Notes: generated by a model from the letters alone, not told the origin. A stretch of 64,000 bases of DNA from Caulobacter sp. (GCA_021741355.1 JAIOXZ010000015.1:1-64000); one strand, 5' to 3'. Counted from the first letter of the stretch, positions 18,819 through 28,628 are shown. Translations and numbers: made by a program.

Positions 18819-21539
18819 TCAGCCGCGACGCCACCAGCCCCGCTTGGGCTTTTCTGGCGGCGCCGAGATTTCGGCCGGATCAGGCTGGACCGCCACGGGG
18901 GCGGGGGCCGGCTCAGGCTCGGGCGCGACGGCTGCGGGTTCCGGGGCCGGTTCCGGCTCGGCGACCGCGGTGACCTCAGGCTCGGGCGCGACCTTGGCCT
19001 TGGCGCGCGAACGCGCCTTCGGCTTGGTCGGTGCGGGCGCTTCGGGCTCAGGCGCGACCTCGACTGGCGTTTCGACGACCGGTTCAACGACGGCCTCGGC
19101 GACGGCTTCCACCGCCTGCTCGACCGGCGCGGACGCCGCCTTGCCACCGCGCGGCTTGCGGGCGCGGCGCTTGCCGGCCGCGGGTTCCGGTTCGGCTGAC
19201 AGCTCGACCCAGATCTCGTCGGTCGACAGCGCGGCCGGGGCGGCGGTTTCCGTCGTCTCGGCCATCACCGGCTCAGGGCGCGGCGCCTGTTCGCGGCGGG
19301 GCGGACGGGCGTCGCCGGACGGGGCGGAGGCCCCTTCGGTGAGCGTCGCCGGATCGTGCCAGACGAAGGCGTCGTCGCCGAACGGAACGCGCGGGCGGGT
19401 CCAGGAGAAGCCGTCTTGGGGACGGGCGTCATCGCGCATGCGGCGACCACCCCGGCGACCACGGCGACGGCGGCGCTGGGCGTCGCCCTCGCTTTCGCCG
19501 GGCAGGGCGTCATCGTCGTCACGATCAGCTGCGGGCGCTGCGGCCGGCGCGGCGCCGGCCTCGGCGACGTCACCGTCCTCGCGGCGACCACCGCGACGGC
19601 GGCGGCGACGGCCACGGCCACGCCGGCCGCCATCCTCGCCGGCATCGCCGGCTTCGCTCTCTTCACGTGGCGCACGGGCTTCGCGGGCAGGGCGGGCGTC
19701 TTCGTCGCCGTCGTCCTCCTCGTCGTCCACAGCGAGGCCGCCCTCGTTCTCTTCGGCCTCTTCTTCGTCCTCGTCTTCCTCGTCCTCATCCTCAAACGCC
19801 GCGTCGTCGTCGACGAGGTCATCCTCGGGATCATAGGCGGAGCGACCCAGCATCGGCATCGGCTCGAGGTCGTGCAGCGAATGCTCGCCGCTGGCGGTCC
19901 GCTCGATCTCGTGATCGGCCTGGCCGAGCGCCGCGTCGATCTGGACCGTCACGAACAGATGGTGCGTCTGGTGGACACGGGTCAGATAGGCCCGCTTCTC
20001 ATTGAGGATGTAGAGGCCGACGGCCGGCGAGACCTTCAGGGTCACTTCGCCGCCGCCGTGCAGGGCTTCCATCTCAACCGCGCGCAGGGCCGAGAGGGCG
20101 CTGGACTCGGGCGAGCGGACCCGGCCGGTGCCGGCGCAGTGTTCACAGACGTGGGTCGTGCCCTCGAGCACGCCGCTGCGGCGGCGCTGACGGCTGATCT
20201 CCATCAGGCCGAACGAGCTGATCTTGCCCATCTGGATGCGGGCGCGGTCGTCCTTCAGCGCGTCCTTGAGCTTCTTTTCGACCGCGCGGTTGTTCTTCGA
20301 CTCATCCATGTCGATGAAGTCGATGACGACCAGGCCGGCGAGATCGCGCAGGCGCAGCTGGCGGGCGGCTTCCTCGGCCGCTTCCATGTTGGTCTTGAGG
20401 GCCGTGGCCTCGACGTTGCGCTCGCGGGTCGACTTGCCGGAGTTGACGTCGATGGCGACCAGCGCCTCGGTCTGGTTGATCACCAGGTAGCCGCCGGACT
20501 TCAGCGGCACGACCGGCGTGTAGATCTGCGAGAGATGACCCTCGACCTTGTGCGCCACGAACAGCGGCGTCGGTTCGCGATAGAGCTGAACCTTCTTGGC
20601 CTGCGACGGCATCAGCATGCGCATGAAGTCGCGCGCATCCTTGAAACCGCGTTCGCCCTCGACCCAGACTCCGTCGATGTCCTTGTCGAACAGGTCGCGG
20701 ATGGCGCGTTTGACGAGGTCTTCCTCCTCGTAGATCAGCGCCGGGGCGATCGAGTGCAGCGTCGTCTCGCGGATGTTTTCCCAGGCGCGCAGCAGATAGT
20801 CGTAGTCGCGCTTGATCTCGGTCTTGGTGCGCTTGGCGCCCGCCGTGCGGACGATCAGGCCCATGCCCTTGGGCACGTCGAGGCTCTGGACGATGGTCTT
20901 GAGCTTCTTGCGGTCGGTGATCGTGGTGATCTTGCGGCTGATGCCGCCGCCCCGGGCTGTGTTGGGCATCAGGACGCCGTAGCGACCGGCCAGCGACAGG
21001 TAGGTGGTGAGGGCCGCACCCTTGTTGCCGCGCTCTTCCTTGACGACCTGGACCAGCATGATCTGCCGGCGGCGGATCACTTCCTGGATCTTGTAGTTGC
21101 GCATCAGGCGGCGGCGGCGGCGCGCCACCTCCTCGTCCATGACGTCGTCTTCGTCCTCGGACGCCTCGGCGGGGTCCTCGTCATCGCCGTCAGCGGCGGC
21201 GGCGGGAGCAGCCGCACGGCCGCGCGACGACCCGCGCGACGGCTCGTCGTCATCCTCGGCCTGCGCGCGCATCAGCGCTTCGCGGTCGGCGAGAGGGATC
21301 TGGTAGTAGTCAGGGTGGATCTCGTCGAAGGCCAGGAAGCCGTGACGATTGCCGCCGTACTCGATGAACGCCGCCTGGAGGCTGGGTTCGACCCGGGTCA
21401 CCTTGGCGAGGTAGATGTTCCCGCGAAGCTGTTTCTTGTTCTGGCTCTCGAAGTCGAACTCTTCAACCCGGGTTCCGTCCACGACGACGACCCGGGTTTC
21501 TTCCGGGTGGGCGGCGTCGATAAGCATTTTCTTGGTCAT
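18819..21539 (-). CDS. rne: Ribonuclease E
   Basis: Endoribonuclease core of the RNA degradosome. N-terminal RNase H-like part (LIDAAHPEETRVVVVDG), then the S1 domain (GNIYLAKVTRVEPSLQAAFIEY) interrupted by an acidic insert at about 90-140 that is typical of Caulobacterales. The 5' sensor, the DNase I-like catalytic part (EALVAIDVNSGKS, LVVIDFIDMDE) and the zinc link (CEHCAGTG) follow. The C-terminal half (about 570-906) is disordered: a long acidic DE stretch, Arg/Gly blocks, Pro/Ala/Glu repeats, and the extreme tail GWWRRG. In Caulobacter this tail binds PNPase. Full-length at 906 residues. Confidence 0.97.
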   Translation of the reverse strand: MTKKMLIDAAHPEETRVVVVDGTRVEEFDFESQNKKQLRGNIYLAKVTRVEPSLQAAFIEYGGNRHGFLAFDEIHPDYYQIPLADREALMRAQAEDDDEPSRGSSRGRAAAPAAAADGDDEDPAEASEDEDDVMDEEVARRRRRLMRNYKIQEVIRRRQIMLVQVVKEERGNKGAALTTYLSLAGRYGVLMPNTARGGGISRKITTITDRKKLKTIVQSLDVPKGMGLIVRTAGAKRTKTEIKRDYDYLLRAWENIRETTLHSIAPALIYEEEDLVKRAIRDLFDKDIDGVWVEGERGFKDARDFMRMLMPSQAKKVQLYREPTPLFVAHKVEGHLSQIYTPVVPLKSGGYLVINQTEALVAIDVNSGKSTRERNVEATALKTNMEAAEEAARQLRLRDLAGLVVIDFIDMDESKNNRAVEKKLKDALKDDRARIQMGKISSFGLMEISRQRRRSGVLEGTTHVCEHCAGTGRVRSPESSALSALRAVEMEALHGGGEVTLKVSPAVGLYILNEKRAYLTRVHQTHHLFVTVQIDAALGQADHEIERTASGEHSLHDLEPMPMLGRSAYDPEDDLVDDDAAFEDEDEEDEDEEEAEENEGGLAVDDEEDDGDEDARPAREARAPREESEAGDAGEDGGRRGRGRRRRRRGGRREDGDVAEAGAAPAAAPAADRDDDDALPGESEGDAQRRRRRGRRGGRRMRDDARPQDGFSWTRPRVPFGDDAFVWHDPATLTEGASAPSGDARPPRREQAPRPEPVMAETTETAAPAALSTDEIWVELSAEPEPAAGKRRARKPRGGKAASAPVEQAVEAVAEAVVEPVVETPVEVAPEPEAPAPTKPKARSRAKAKVAPEPEVTAVAEPEPAPEPAAVAPEPEPAPAPVAVQPDPAEISAPPEKPKRGWWRRG

Positions 21540-21960
21540 TGAAAGCGTCTCCCCGGCGCGCGGCGGGCTCGAGGCCCGGTCGCCGGCATGATGTGAAGGC
21601 GCGCTCCGTATGGCCGGCCGACGCGCCGCAAGCAGCGATGCGAAGGGGCGAAAGCCAGGCCAGGGCGTGTGCGCAGCCCATGAGAAAATTCCCTGTCGCG
21701 CCAGGATCGGCGCGGGATCAGATGGTTGCGTCTGTCGCCGGAGGGCGACGGGCCGGACGCACGGCTTCTTGGGTAGTGTCTCGTGCGCGGAGAATCCCCG
21801 TCAGTCGCGGGAACCGGCGCGCATCACGACCTTAGCCTCATCCGCCGGCAAAAGGAAAGCGCGCCGCGCATCGCCCTTCGTAGGCAAAGCCTTAACCAAT
21901 TCGACACCTCAACCGCGCGATAAGGGTCGATCAATCGCAAAGCGATGAGTGGGGCGTAGA
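21540..21960. promoter_or_regulatory. Divergent control region of rne and the amidase gene
   Basis: 421 bases without a supportable gene separate the divergent rne and amidase starts. The part next to rne would form a long 5' leader; in other bacteria the rne leader mediates autoregulation, but I cannot point to a specific structure here. The region near 21830-21950 is less GC-rich than its surroundings, as expected for a promoter. No RNA gene recognised. Confidence 0.45.
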
Positions 21961-23166
21961 ATGCGGGCGTTGGCGACCGGTGGATTTCTGGCGGGATGGA
22001 GAGGCGTCACCGCTCTCGCCTGCCTCAGTCTGACCGTTCTGGGCGTCGGCGGCGCGGCGCGCGGCTCGTCCAACTCCGGCCTGCTCAAGGTCCGCCTCGG
22101 CGGCGACCAGACCGAAACCCGCATTGTCCTTGATCTCGACCGCTCCGTGACCGGCAAGCTGGTGGCCGACGGCTCCGACGGGAAGGTCGTCGTGGCCCTG
22201 CCGCGCATCGACACCGCCGGGGATCTCAGCGGCGGCGGGCAGGGCCTGGTGCGGCGCTGGAACCTCGAGCGCGGACCGGGCGCCCTGAAGCTGAACATCG
22301 ACCTGGCGCGCGGCGCCGAGGTCAAGCGGCGATTCCTGCTGCCGCCGGGCGACGGCGTCCAGACCTATCGCTATGTCATCGACCTGAAGGCGCTCGACGA
22401 CGGGTCGGGCAAGAAGGTCGCCGCCCCCGTACGGCCGCGTGCCGCGCCGGCGCCGGTCTTCAGCAGCCGCGCCACCGAGCGCCGGGGGCCGCGCGTGGTG
22501 GTGATCGACGCTGGCCACGGCGGTCGCGACCCGGGTGCGCAGGGACTGTCCGCGCATGAAAAGGACATTACCCTGGCCGCCGCGCTGGCGCTGAAGGCCC
22601 GGCTGGAGCGCACCGGGCGCTATCGCGTCGTCCTGACCCGCTCGAGTGACGCCTATGTCGGGCTGGAAAGCCGCGTGCAGATCGCCCGTAGCGCCGACGC
22701 CGACCTGTTCATTTCGCTGCACGCCGATTCCGGTCCGACGACCACGATGCGCGGCGCCAGCGTCTATACGCTGTCCGAACGGGGCGAGAGCCGCGTGACC
22801 AAGGTGCTGCGCAAGGATGACTGGCTGATGCCGGCCAGCTTCCCCGGCGCGGACCGGACGGTGGGCGAGATCATCCTCGACCTGACCCAGCGCTCGACGC
22901 GCAACCGCTCGGCTGAATTCGCCCAGGTGCTGCTGGAGAACATCGCCGAGGAGACGACCCTGTTGCGCCGGAGCCACCGTGACGCGAATCTGATGGTGCT
23001 GCTGGCGCCCGACGTGCCCGCCGTGCTGCTGGAAATGGGTTTCATCAACAATCCCGACGATGAGCGCCAGCTGACCGATTCCGGCCGCCGCAAAAGGCTT
23101 ATGAACGCTGTCGGCGACGCCGTGGACGCCTGGTTCGCGCGTCAGGCGAAGACCGCAAGCCGCTAG
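21961..23166 (+). CDS. N-acetylmuramoyl-L-alanine amidase with AMIN domain (AmiC type)
   Basis: Periplasmic peptidoglycan amidase that cleaves stem peptides during cell separation. Signal sequence, an AMIN domain at about 35-130 (RLGGDQTETRIVLDLDRSVTG, for septal targeting), a linker, then the zinc-dependent Amidase_3 domain: VVIDAGHGGRDPGAQG, RSSDAYVGLESRVQIA, DLFISLHADS and the catalytic Glu region LLEMGFINNPDDE. ATG 21961 is chosen over an in-frame GTG 12 bases upstream. Only 58 bases separate it from the PBP1A gene, so the two are probably co-transcribed. Confidence 0.94.
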   Translation: MRALATGGFLAGWRGVTALACLSLTVLGVGGAARGSSNSGLLKVRLGGDQTETRIVLDLDRSVTGKLVADGSDGKVVVALPRIDTAGDLSGGGQGLVRRWNLERGPGALKLNIDLARGAEVKRRFLLPPGDGVQTYRYVIDLKALDDGSGKKVAAPVRPRAAPAPVFSSRATERRGPRVVVIDAGHGGRDPGAQGLSAHEKDITLAAALALKARLERTGRYRVVLTRSSDAYVGLESRVQIARSADADLFISLHADSGPTTTMRGASVYTLSERGESRVTKVLRKDDWLMPASFPGADRTVGEIILDLTQRSTRNRSAEFAQVLLENIAEETTLLRRSHRDANLMVLLAPDVPAVLLEMGFINNPDDERQLTDSGRRKRLMNAVGDAVDAWFARQAKTASR

Positions 23167-23224
23167 TTCGAACTCTGACGCGCGGGCCGTTGGCGCCCGA
23201 CGCTAGTCAGGCTACAGCAGACCC

Positions 23225-25657
23225 ATGCTTGAGAAGGCCCTTCTGCGTCTTTGGCCGTTCGAGGAGCCACCTGAGCGTTGGGTGGCCGTCGTCGGCGTGA
23301 CTGTGCTCAGCCTCATCGCCGTGGCCGGGTTCACGCTGGCGATCTATGCGGCCTGGCTGTTCCACGACATGCCGGACGCCGGCGATCTGACCGACTACCG
23401 CCCGCCGACCGCGACACGGGTCTATGCCTGGGACGGCACGCTGATCGGCGAATTTTCGCGCGAACGGCGGATTTTCATCCCTTACGACCAGCTTCCGCCG
23501 CGTCTGGTGCAGGCGTTCCTCGCCGCCGAGGACCGCAATTTCTTCCAGCACAGCGGCGTCGACGTGCAGGGCCTGTCGCGGGCCATGATCAAGAATGTGC
23601 TCAACGCGGTGCAGGGCCGACGCCTCGAAGGCGGCTCGACGATCACCCAGCAGGTGGCCAAGAACGTCCTGCTGACCAGCGACGCGACCGTGGGCCGCAA
23701 GCTGAAGGAAGCGATTCTCGCCCGGCGGCTCGAACAGACCCTGACCAAGGACCGGATCCTCGAGCTGTATCTGAACGAGATCTGGCTGGGCTACCGGTCC
23801 TACGGCGTCGGCGCCGCTGCCTACAACTACTTCGGCAAGCCGGTTTCGGAGCTGACGCTGGCCGAATGCGCCTATCTGGCGGCCCTGCCCAAGGGGCCGG
23901 ACAACTACCATCCGATCCGGCGCAAGGCGAACGCGATGGGCCGCCGCAACTGGGTGCTGGGCCAGATGGCGGAGCTGGGCTGGGTCAGCCGCGCTGACGC
24001 CGAGGCGGCCATGAAGCAGGACCTGAAGGTCCAGGCCGCGCCGTCCCGCGCCAAGTACAAGGACGCCGACTATTTCGTCGAGGAGGTCCGCCGTCGGGGT
24101 CTCGCCACGCTGGGGCCGCGCCTCAGCGAGGGCGGCTACTACATGCGCACGACCCTCGATCCGCGTCTGCAGACCGCCGCACGCGTGGCGCTGATGGACG
24201 GGCTGGAGACCTATGACCGCCGCCACGGCTGGCGCGGGGCCTGGGGCACGACCGACATGGCCGTCGGCTGGGAGAAGGCCGCCGCGAAGAAAACCGCGCC
24301 GGCCGAGCGTCGTGACTGGCGTGTGGCGGTGGTGACCAGCGTCACCGGCGGCGTGCGCGTTACTCCGGCCAAGGACTACGCGCCCGGCGCCATCGTCAGC
24401 GAGGACGTGGCCTGGGCCAAGGCGGGCAAGGGGCTCAATGTCGGCGACCTGGTGTTCGTCGAACCGGCCAAGGCCGGCGGCTTCCGCCTGCGCCAGGTGC
24501 CGAACGTCAACGGCGCCCTGGTGGCGATGGAGCCGCACTCCGGCCGGGTGTTGGCGATGGTCGGCGGCTATTCCTTCTCGCTGTCGAGCTTCAATCGCGC
24601 CACCCAGGCAATGCGTCAGCCGGGGTCGGCGATCAAACCGTTCGTCTATGCGGCGGCGCTGGAACCCGACGGCGGCTTCACGCCCGCCAGCTATGTCACC
24701 GACGCCCAGATCAGCTCCAAGGGCGCGGTCAAGGGCGAGGACTGGACGCCCGAGAACTACAACAAGAAATACTATGGCTCGATGCCGTTGCGGCGCGGGC
24801 TGGAACTCTCGCGCAACGCCATGACGGTGCGTCTGGCGCAGGGCGTCGGGATGAAGAAGATCGCCGACCTGTGCGTGAAGTTCGGCATCGTCCGGGCGAT
24901 GGAGCCGGTGCTGGCCATGGCGCTGGGGGCCGGGGAGACCACGCCGTTCAAGCTGACCGCCGCCTACACGGCCTTCGTCAACGGTGGGCGGCGTGTCGAG
25001 CCGCACCTGATCGAGCTGGTCCAGGACCGCGAAGGCCAGGTGATCTACCGCGCCGACAAGCGCGACTGCCCGCGTTGCACCGCCGGCTTCGGCGGCGAGG
25101 AGAGCCCCCGAATCTCGGCGGCCGGCGAACAGATCATCGATCCGGTCACGGCCTACCAGATCGCCTCGATGCTCGAAGGCGTCGTCCAGCGCGGCACCGC
25201 CACGCAGGCCCGGGTGCTGGGTCGGCCGGTCGCCGGCAAGACGGGCACAACGAACGAATACCGCAGCGCCTGGTTCGTCGGTTTCACGCCGCAGGTGGTG
25301 GTCGGGGTGTTCGTCGGCTTCGACGACAACCGCTCGCTGGGCGAGGGCGAGGTGGGCGGAGCCTCGGCCCTGCCGGTGTTCATCAACTTCATGACCGAGG
25401 CCATCAAGGGCGTGCCGGTCGAGGCGTTCACGCCGCCCAAGGCGGCGAAGTTCGCGGTCGTCGGCGGCCAGCGCGAGGCCTTCCGGCCGGGCACCGAGCC
25501 CAAGGGACCGGTGGGTCCCGTGGCGCCCGTCAACGCGAGCGGACCGGTGACCTACCAGGACGCCTGGCCCGACGGCCAGCTGAGCAGCGAACAGCCCGCC
25601 GCGCCCAAGCCGGCGCCGAAACCCAGGATCCCCGACGACCTGTCGGGATTGTATTGA
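23225..25657 (+). CDS. mrcA: Penicillin-binding protein 1A
   Basis: Bifunctional peptidoglycan synthase. One transmembrane helix (about 20-45), a glycosyltransferase domain with catalytic Glu in AAEDRNFFQHSGVD and motifs GGSTITQQVAKN and RKLKEAILARRLE. An OB-like insert follows (around 320-420), then the transpeptidase domain with SxxK in RQPGSAIKPF, SxN in LSRNAMT and KTG in AGKTGTTNEYRSAWF. The C-terminus is Pro-rich. At 810 residues it is full-length. Upstream neighbour is the AMIN amidase; downstream is prfB, 48 bases away. Confidence 0.96.
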   Translation: MLEKALLRLWPFEEPPERWVAVVGVTVLSLIAVAGFTLAIYAAWLFHDMPDAGDLTDYRPPTATRVYAWDGTLIGEFSRERRIFIPYDQLPPRLVQAFLAAEDRNFFQHSGVDVQGLSRAMIKNVLNAVQGRRLEGGSTITQQVAKNVLLTSDATVGRKLKEAILARRLEQTLTKDRILELYLNEIWLGYRSYGVGAAAYNYFGKPVSELTLAECAYLAALPKGPDNYHPIRRKANAMGRRNWVLGQMAELGWVSRADAEAAMKQDLKVQAAPSRAKYKDADYFVEEVRRRGLATLGPRLSEGGYYMRTTLDPRLQTAARVALMDGLETYDRRHGWRGAWGTTDMAVGWEKAAAKKTAPAERRDWRVAVVTSVTGGVRVTPAKDYAPGAIVSEDVAWAKAGKGLNVGDLVFVEPAKAGGFRLRQVPNVNGALVAMEPHSGRVLAMVGGYSFSLSSFNRATQAMRQPGSAIKPFVYAAALEPDGGFTPASYVTDAQISSKGAVKGEDWTPENYNKKYYGSMPLRRGLELSRNAMTVRLAQGVGMKKIADLCVKFGIVRAMEPVLAMALGAGETTPFKLTAAYTAFVNGGRRVEPHLIELVQDREGQVIYRADKRDCPRCTAGFGGEESPRISAAGEQIIDPVTAYQIASMLEGVVQRGTATQARVLGRPVAGKTGTTNEYRSAWFVGFTPQVVVGVFVGFDDNRSLGEGEVGGASALPVFINFMTEAIKGVPVEAFTPPKAAKFAVVGGQREAFRPGTEPKGPVGPVAPVNASGPVTYQDAWPDGQLSSEQPAAPKPAPKPRIPDDLSGLY

Positions 25658-25705
25658 GGCGAGCCGCGCGGTAAGGCCCGCGCCCCCGCTTGATCGGAGA
25701 TTTTC

Positions 25706-26828
25706 ATGAGACCGGATGTCGAGGCCGCCAAGGCTGACATCGAGCAGTCCGCCGGACTGCTCAGGAGGCGTCTTTGACTGGGATGCAGCCCTAAGACGCC
25801 TGCACGAGCTGGACGCTCGTTCCGAAGATCCCACCCTGTGGGACAAGCCCGCCGAGGCTCAGGCCCTGATGCGCGAGCGGCAGCAACTGGCCGGCCGGGT
25901 GGAGGCTGTCCGCAGCCTTGAGCGCGACCTCAGCGATGCGCTCGAATACGCCGAGATGGCCGACGCCGAGAACGACGAAGCGTCGCTCGAGGACGCCCGC
26001 GCACAGCTGAAGACCCTCAAGGCCCGCGCCGCCAAGGCCGAGCTGGAGGCCCTGTTGTCCGGCGAGGCCGACGGCAACGACGCCTACGTCGAAATCAACT
26101 CCGGCGCCGGCGGCACCGAATCCTGCGACTGGGCCAACATGCTGCTGCGGATGTACAGCCGCTGGGCCAACGCCCACGGCTACAGCGTCGAGCTGGTCGA
26201 GGAGACCAGCGGCGAGCAGGTCGGCATCAAGTCCGCGACGCTGCAGATCAAGGGCCCCAATGCCTACGGCTGGCTGAAGACCGAGGCGGGCGTGCACCGG
26301 CTGGTGCGGATCAGTCCCTATGACGCCGCCGCCAAGCGCCACACGTCGTTCGCCTCGGCCTGGGTCTATCCGGTGGTCGACGACACCATCGAGATCGAGA
26401 TCAACCCGGCGGACGTGCGGACCGACACCTACCGCGCCAGCGGCGCCGGCGGTCAGCACATCAACAAGACCGACTCAGCCGTCCGCCTGACGCACATCCC
26501 GACCGGCATCGCTGTGGCCTGCCAGGCCGGCCGCAGCCAGCACCAGAACCGCGAAGAGGCGTGGAAGATGCTGCGCGCGCGGCTCTACGAGATGGAGCTG
26601 CAGAAACGCGAGGCCGCGGCCCAGGCGCTGGAAGACCAGAAGACCGATATCGGCTGGGGCCACCAGATCCGCAGCTACGTCCTGCAGCCCTACCAGATGG
26701 TCAAGGATCTGCGCACGAACGTCGAGACCTCCGACACGGCCGGCGTGCTGGACGGCGATCTCGACCAGTTCATGGGCGCGGCGCTGGCCCAGAGGGTCGG
26801 GGCCACGCGGGACGCGGTCGAGGGGTAG
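25706..26828 (+). CDS. prfB: Peptide chain release factor 2 with programmed +1 frameshift
   Basis: Terminates translation at UGA and UAA. The gene is read in two frames: codons from ATG 25706 give [19 protein letters not shown] plus RRRL and hit an in-frame TGA at 25775. A +1 slip on CTT continues with [19 protein letters not shown] to the stop at 26828, about 373 residues in all. Diagnostic blocks follow: the RF2 anticodon-like region, GGQ motif in [19 protein letters not shown], and [21 protein letters not shown] frame call that begins at 25716 instead has a spurious N-terminus. Autoregulated: slow termination at the UGA when RF2 is scarce promotes frameshifting. Confidence 0.96.
25763..25778 (+). 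promoter_or_regulatory. prfB +1 frameshift signal
   Basis: An internal Shine-Dalgarno AGGAGG (25763-25768) is followed three bases later by CTT TGA C (25772-25778). This is the canonical arrangement: SD-like stimulator, slippery CTT, in-frame UGA followed by C, the weakest context for RF2. The downstream frame continues without interruption through conserved RF2 sequence, which confirms its use. Confidence 0.96.
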
Positions 26829-26837
26829 GGCGCGGTC

Positions 26838-26981
26838 TCCCTCCCCTTTATGGGGAGGGTGGACGGGCGTAGCCCGGACGGGTGGGGCAGGCGAACGCTA
26901 CCCCCGACGCATCGAGCAAGGCCGCCTGCTTCCCCACCCTGTCGGCTTCGCCGACGTCCCTCCCCATGAAGGGGAGGGAGG
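26838..26981. repeat. Palindromic element, family A copy 2
   Basis: Same outer hairpins as at 5962 (TCCCTCCCC - TTTAT - GGGGAGGG at the left, TCCCTCCCC - ATGAA - GGGGAGGG at the right), enclosing GGGTGGGGCA and CCCACCCT. It fills the convergent gap between prfB and the bactofilin gene, starting nine bases after one stop codon and ending eight bases before the other. Confidence 0.9.
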
Positions 26982-26989
26982 CGCGTGGA

Positions 26990-27490
26990 TCAGATCTTGG
27001 GCGGGATGCCGAGGCCCTGGCCCTGCATGGGGGCCTGGGGCGCGTGCGGCGCCTGGCTCTGCTGGGCCGGGGCGGCGGGACGCTGGAACTTCAGGCTGCG
27101 GCCCTGGAAGAAGGCCCCCGTCTCCATGGCCAGCTGTTCGTGGGTGATGTCGCCATCCACGTAGGCTGTCCCATAAAGACGCACCTGCTTGGCCGTCACC
27201 GAGCCGATCACGCGGCCGCGGATCTCGGTGGCCTCGGCATAGACCGAGCCCTCGATGTGGCCCGTGTCGCCGACCGTCAGCCGGGCCACGCGCACGTCGC
27301 CGCGGACGACGCCGTCGATCTGCAGTTCGCCATCGCCGACGACGCCGCCCTCGATCGTAATGCCGTCACTGATAAGGGAAGCCACTTTCGGACGCGCCTT
27401 GGGTTGCTCGGGCGCACTGGGAGCCGGCGTGGGCGCCGGAGCCGAAACGGCCGTGGGTTTGGGCGGGGTCTTATTCTGCTTGCTGAACAT
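26990..27490 (-). CDS. bacA: Bactofilin
   Basis: Polymer-forming bacterial cytoskeletal protein. A Pro/Ala-rich N-terminal tail (about 1-35) that begins MFSKQNK, a central bactofilin domain of short right-handed beta-helix turns (SLISDGITIEGGVVGDGELQ, then DGVVRGDVRVARLTVG and AEATEIRGRVIGSVTAKQVR), and a Pro/Gln-rich tail. In Caulobacter, BacA polymers localise at the stalk base. Its start overlaps the end of the M23 peptidase gene by 20 bases, a pairing that recurs in many bacteria and suggests a joint role in local cell-wall remodelling. Confidence 0.94.
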   Translation of the reverse strand: MFSKQNKTPPKPTAVSAPAPTPAPSAPEQPKARPKVASLISDGITIEGGVVGDGELQIDGVVRGDVRVARLTVGDTGHIEGSVYAEATEIRGRVIGSVTAKQVRLYGTAYVDGDITHEQLAMETGAFFQGRSLKFQRPAAPAQQSQAPHAPQAPMQGQGLGIPPKI

Positions 27491-28628
27491 ATTCGCCGGC
27501 CTTCATGTATCGGTTAGGGTTCTGCGCCCGCCCATTGACCCACACCTCGTAGTGCAAATGTGGGCCAGTCGACCGGCCTGTCGACCCCATCGATGCAATA
27601 CGCTGGCCAACTGTCACTCGCTGCCCGATACGCACGGTAAAAGCGGCAAGGTGCGCGTATCGCGTCTTGAACCCGTTGCCGTGGTCGATCTCGACTGTAT
27701 TGCCATATCCGGACCGCACGCCGGTGAAGGACACCACGCCCGGCGCGGTCGAATAGATCGGCGTGAAGGTCGCGCCCGCGAAATCCAGGCCGGAATGGAA
27801 CGCCGGCCGGCGGGTGAACGGATCGAGCCGCACACCGTAGCTGCTGGTCTGGGCCGCCGCGCTGGTCGGCCGGAAGAAGGGCAGACCGCGCGCCGCCGTC
27901 GCCAGCGACCGCATGTCGGACATGTTGGACGAGGCGCGCTGGATGCGCTGGGCGAAGCTCTCGTCCACATCCAGGACGGCCGCCAGGGCGCGGGGATCGC
28001 GCGCCTCGATCAGCGGGCCGCCCAGGGCGCCGCCGCGGCCGGCGTAGCTGTCAGGGTTAAGGCCGGCGAGGCGGAAGGCGAGACGCAGACGTTCGGCGCG
28101 GCTGAGCGCGTAGCTCTCGGCCGCGCTGATCATCCGCTCCTGATCCATCAGCGTGTACTGGACGCGCTGGATCGGTGAACCGACGTTGAGCCGGGGCTTG
28201 GCCGGGGCGAGGGCCGCAGAGGCGCCGGGCGCGCCGCGGAAGCCGCCGTCCGTCAGCAGCAGGGCGAGCGCGGCGTGACGCTTTTCAACGGAGTTGGCCA
28301 GTTCACCCAGCGAGCCGTCGGCCTGCGACAGCTGTTGCATCGCGCTGTTGAGGCGCGCCTGGCGGTCGGCGGTGACCCGTTCCCAGTAGGCGTTGCGGCG
28401 GGCCAGCTCCTGGTCCGTGGCGCTGACCGACAGCGCGCTGACCAGCATCGCGGCCGTGCAGACGCCCATCCACAGGGCCGCCGCGCCGATGATGCCGGCG
28501 CCCATGATCTGTTTGCTTGTGGAGAGTACGAAACCGCGCATCTCGCCGCCGGAGCGGATGTAGAGATGCCGTTCCGGAAACAGCTCCTCCAAGGCTCGCC
28601 GAATTCTGCGCAAGCGTGTTGTCGCCAT
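27471..28628 (-). CDS. Membrane-anchored M23 metallopeptidase, 385 aa
   Basis: Start ATG 28628 (MATTRLRRIRRALEELFPER); a longer frame upstream has no conserved start. One transmembrane helix at about 40-65 (IMGAGIIGAAALWMGV) is followed by a helical, coiled-coil-prone region (about 70-150) and a C-terminal LytM/M23 domain with zinc motifs HSGLDFAG (HxxxD) and HLHYEVWV (HxH), plus RYAHLAAF. Cleaves peptidoglycan cross-links in the family. The 20-base overlap with the bactofilin gene indicates translational coupling; bactofilin-associated M23 peptidases control cell shape in other bacteria. Confidence 0.93.
   Translation of the reverse strand: MATTRLRRIRRALEELFPERHLYIRSGGEMRGFVLSTSKQIMGAGIIGAAALWMGVCTAAMLVSALSVSATDQELARRNAYWERVTADRQARLNSAMQQLSQADGSLGELANSVEKRHAALALLLTDGGFRGAPGASAALAPAKPRLNVGSPIQRVQYTLMDQERMISAAESYALSRAERLRLAFRLAGLNPDSYAGRGGALGGPLIEARDPRALAAVLDVDESFAQRIQRASSNMSDMRSLATAARGLPFFRPTSAAAQTSSYGVRLDPFTRRPAFHSGLDFAGATFTPIYSTAPGVVSFTGVRSGYGNTVEIDHGNGFKTRYAHLAAFTVRIGQRVTVGQRIASMGSTGRSTGPHLHYEVWVNGRAQNPNRYMKAGEYVQQAE

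Noticed and set aside
19356-21542. 728-residue open frame on the plus strand opposite rne
   Set aside because: Shadow of the high-GC rne gene; composition is Val/Asp/Gly/His-rich with no domain, while the minus strand encodes a complete RNase E.
25716-25775. Second-frame ATG-like start for prfB
   Set aside because: The peptide [12 protein letters not shown] is not RF2-like; the frameshifted reading from 25706 restores the conserved N-terminus.
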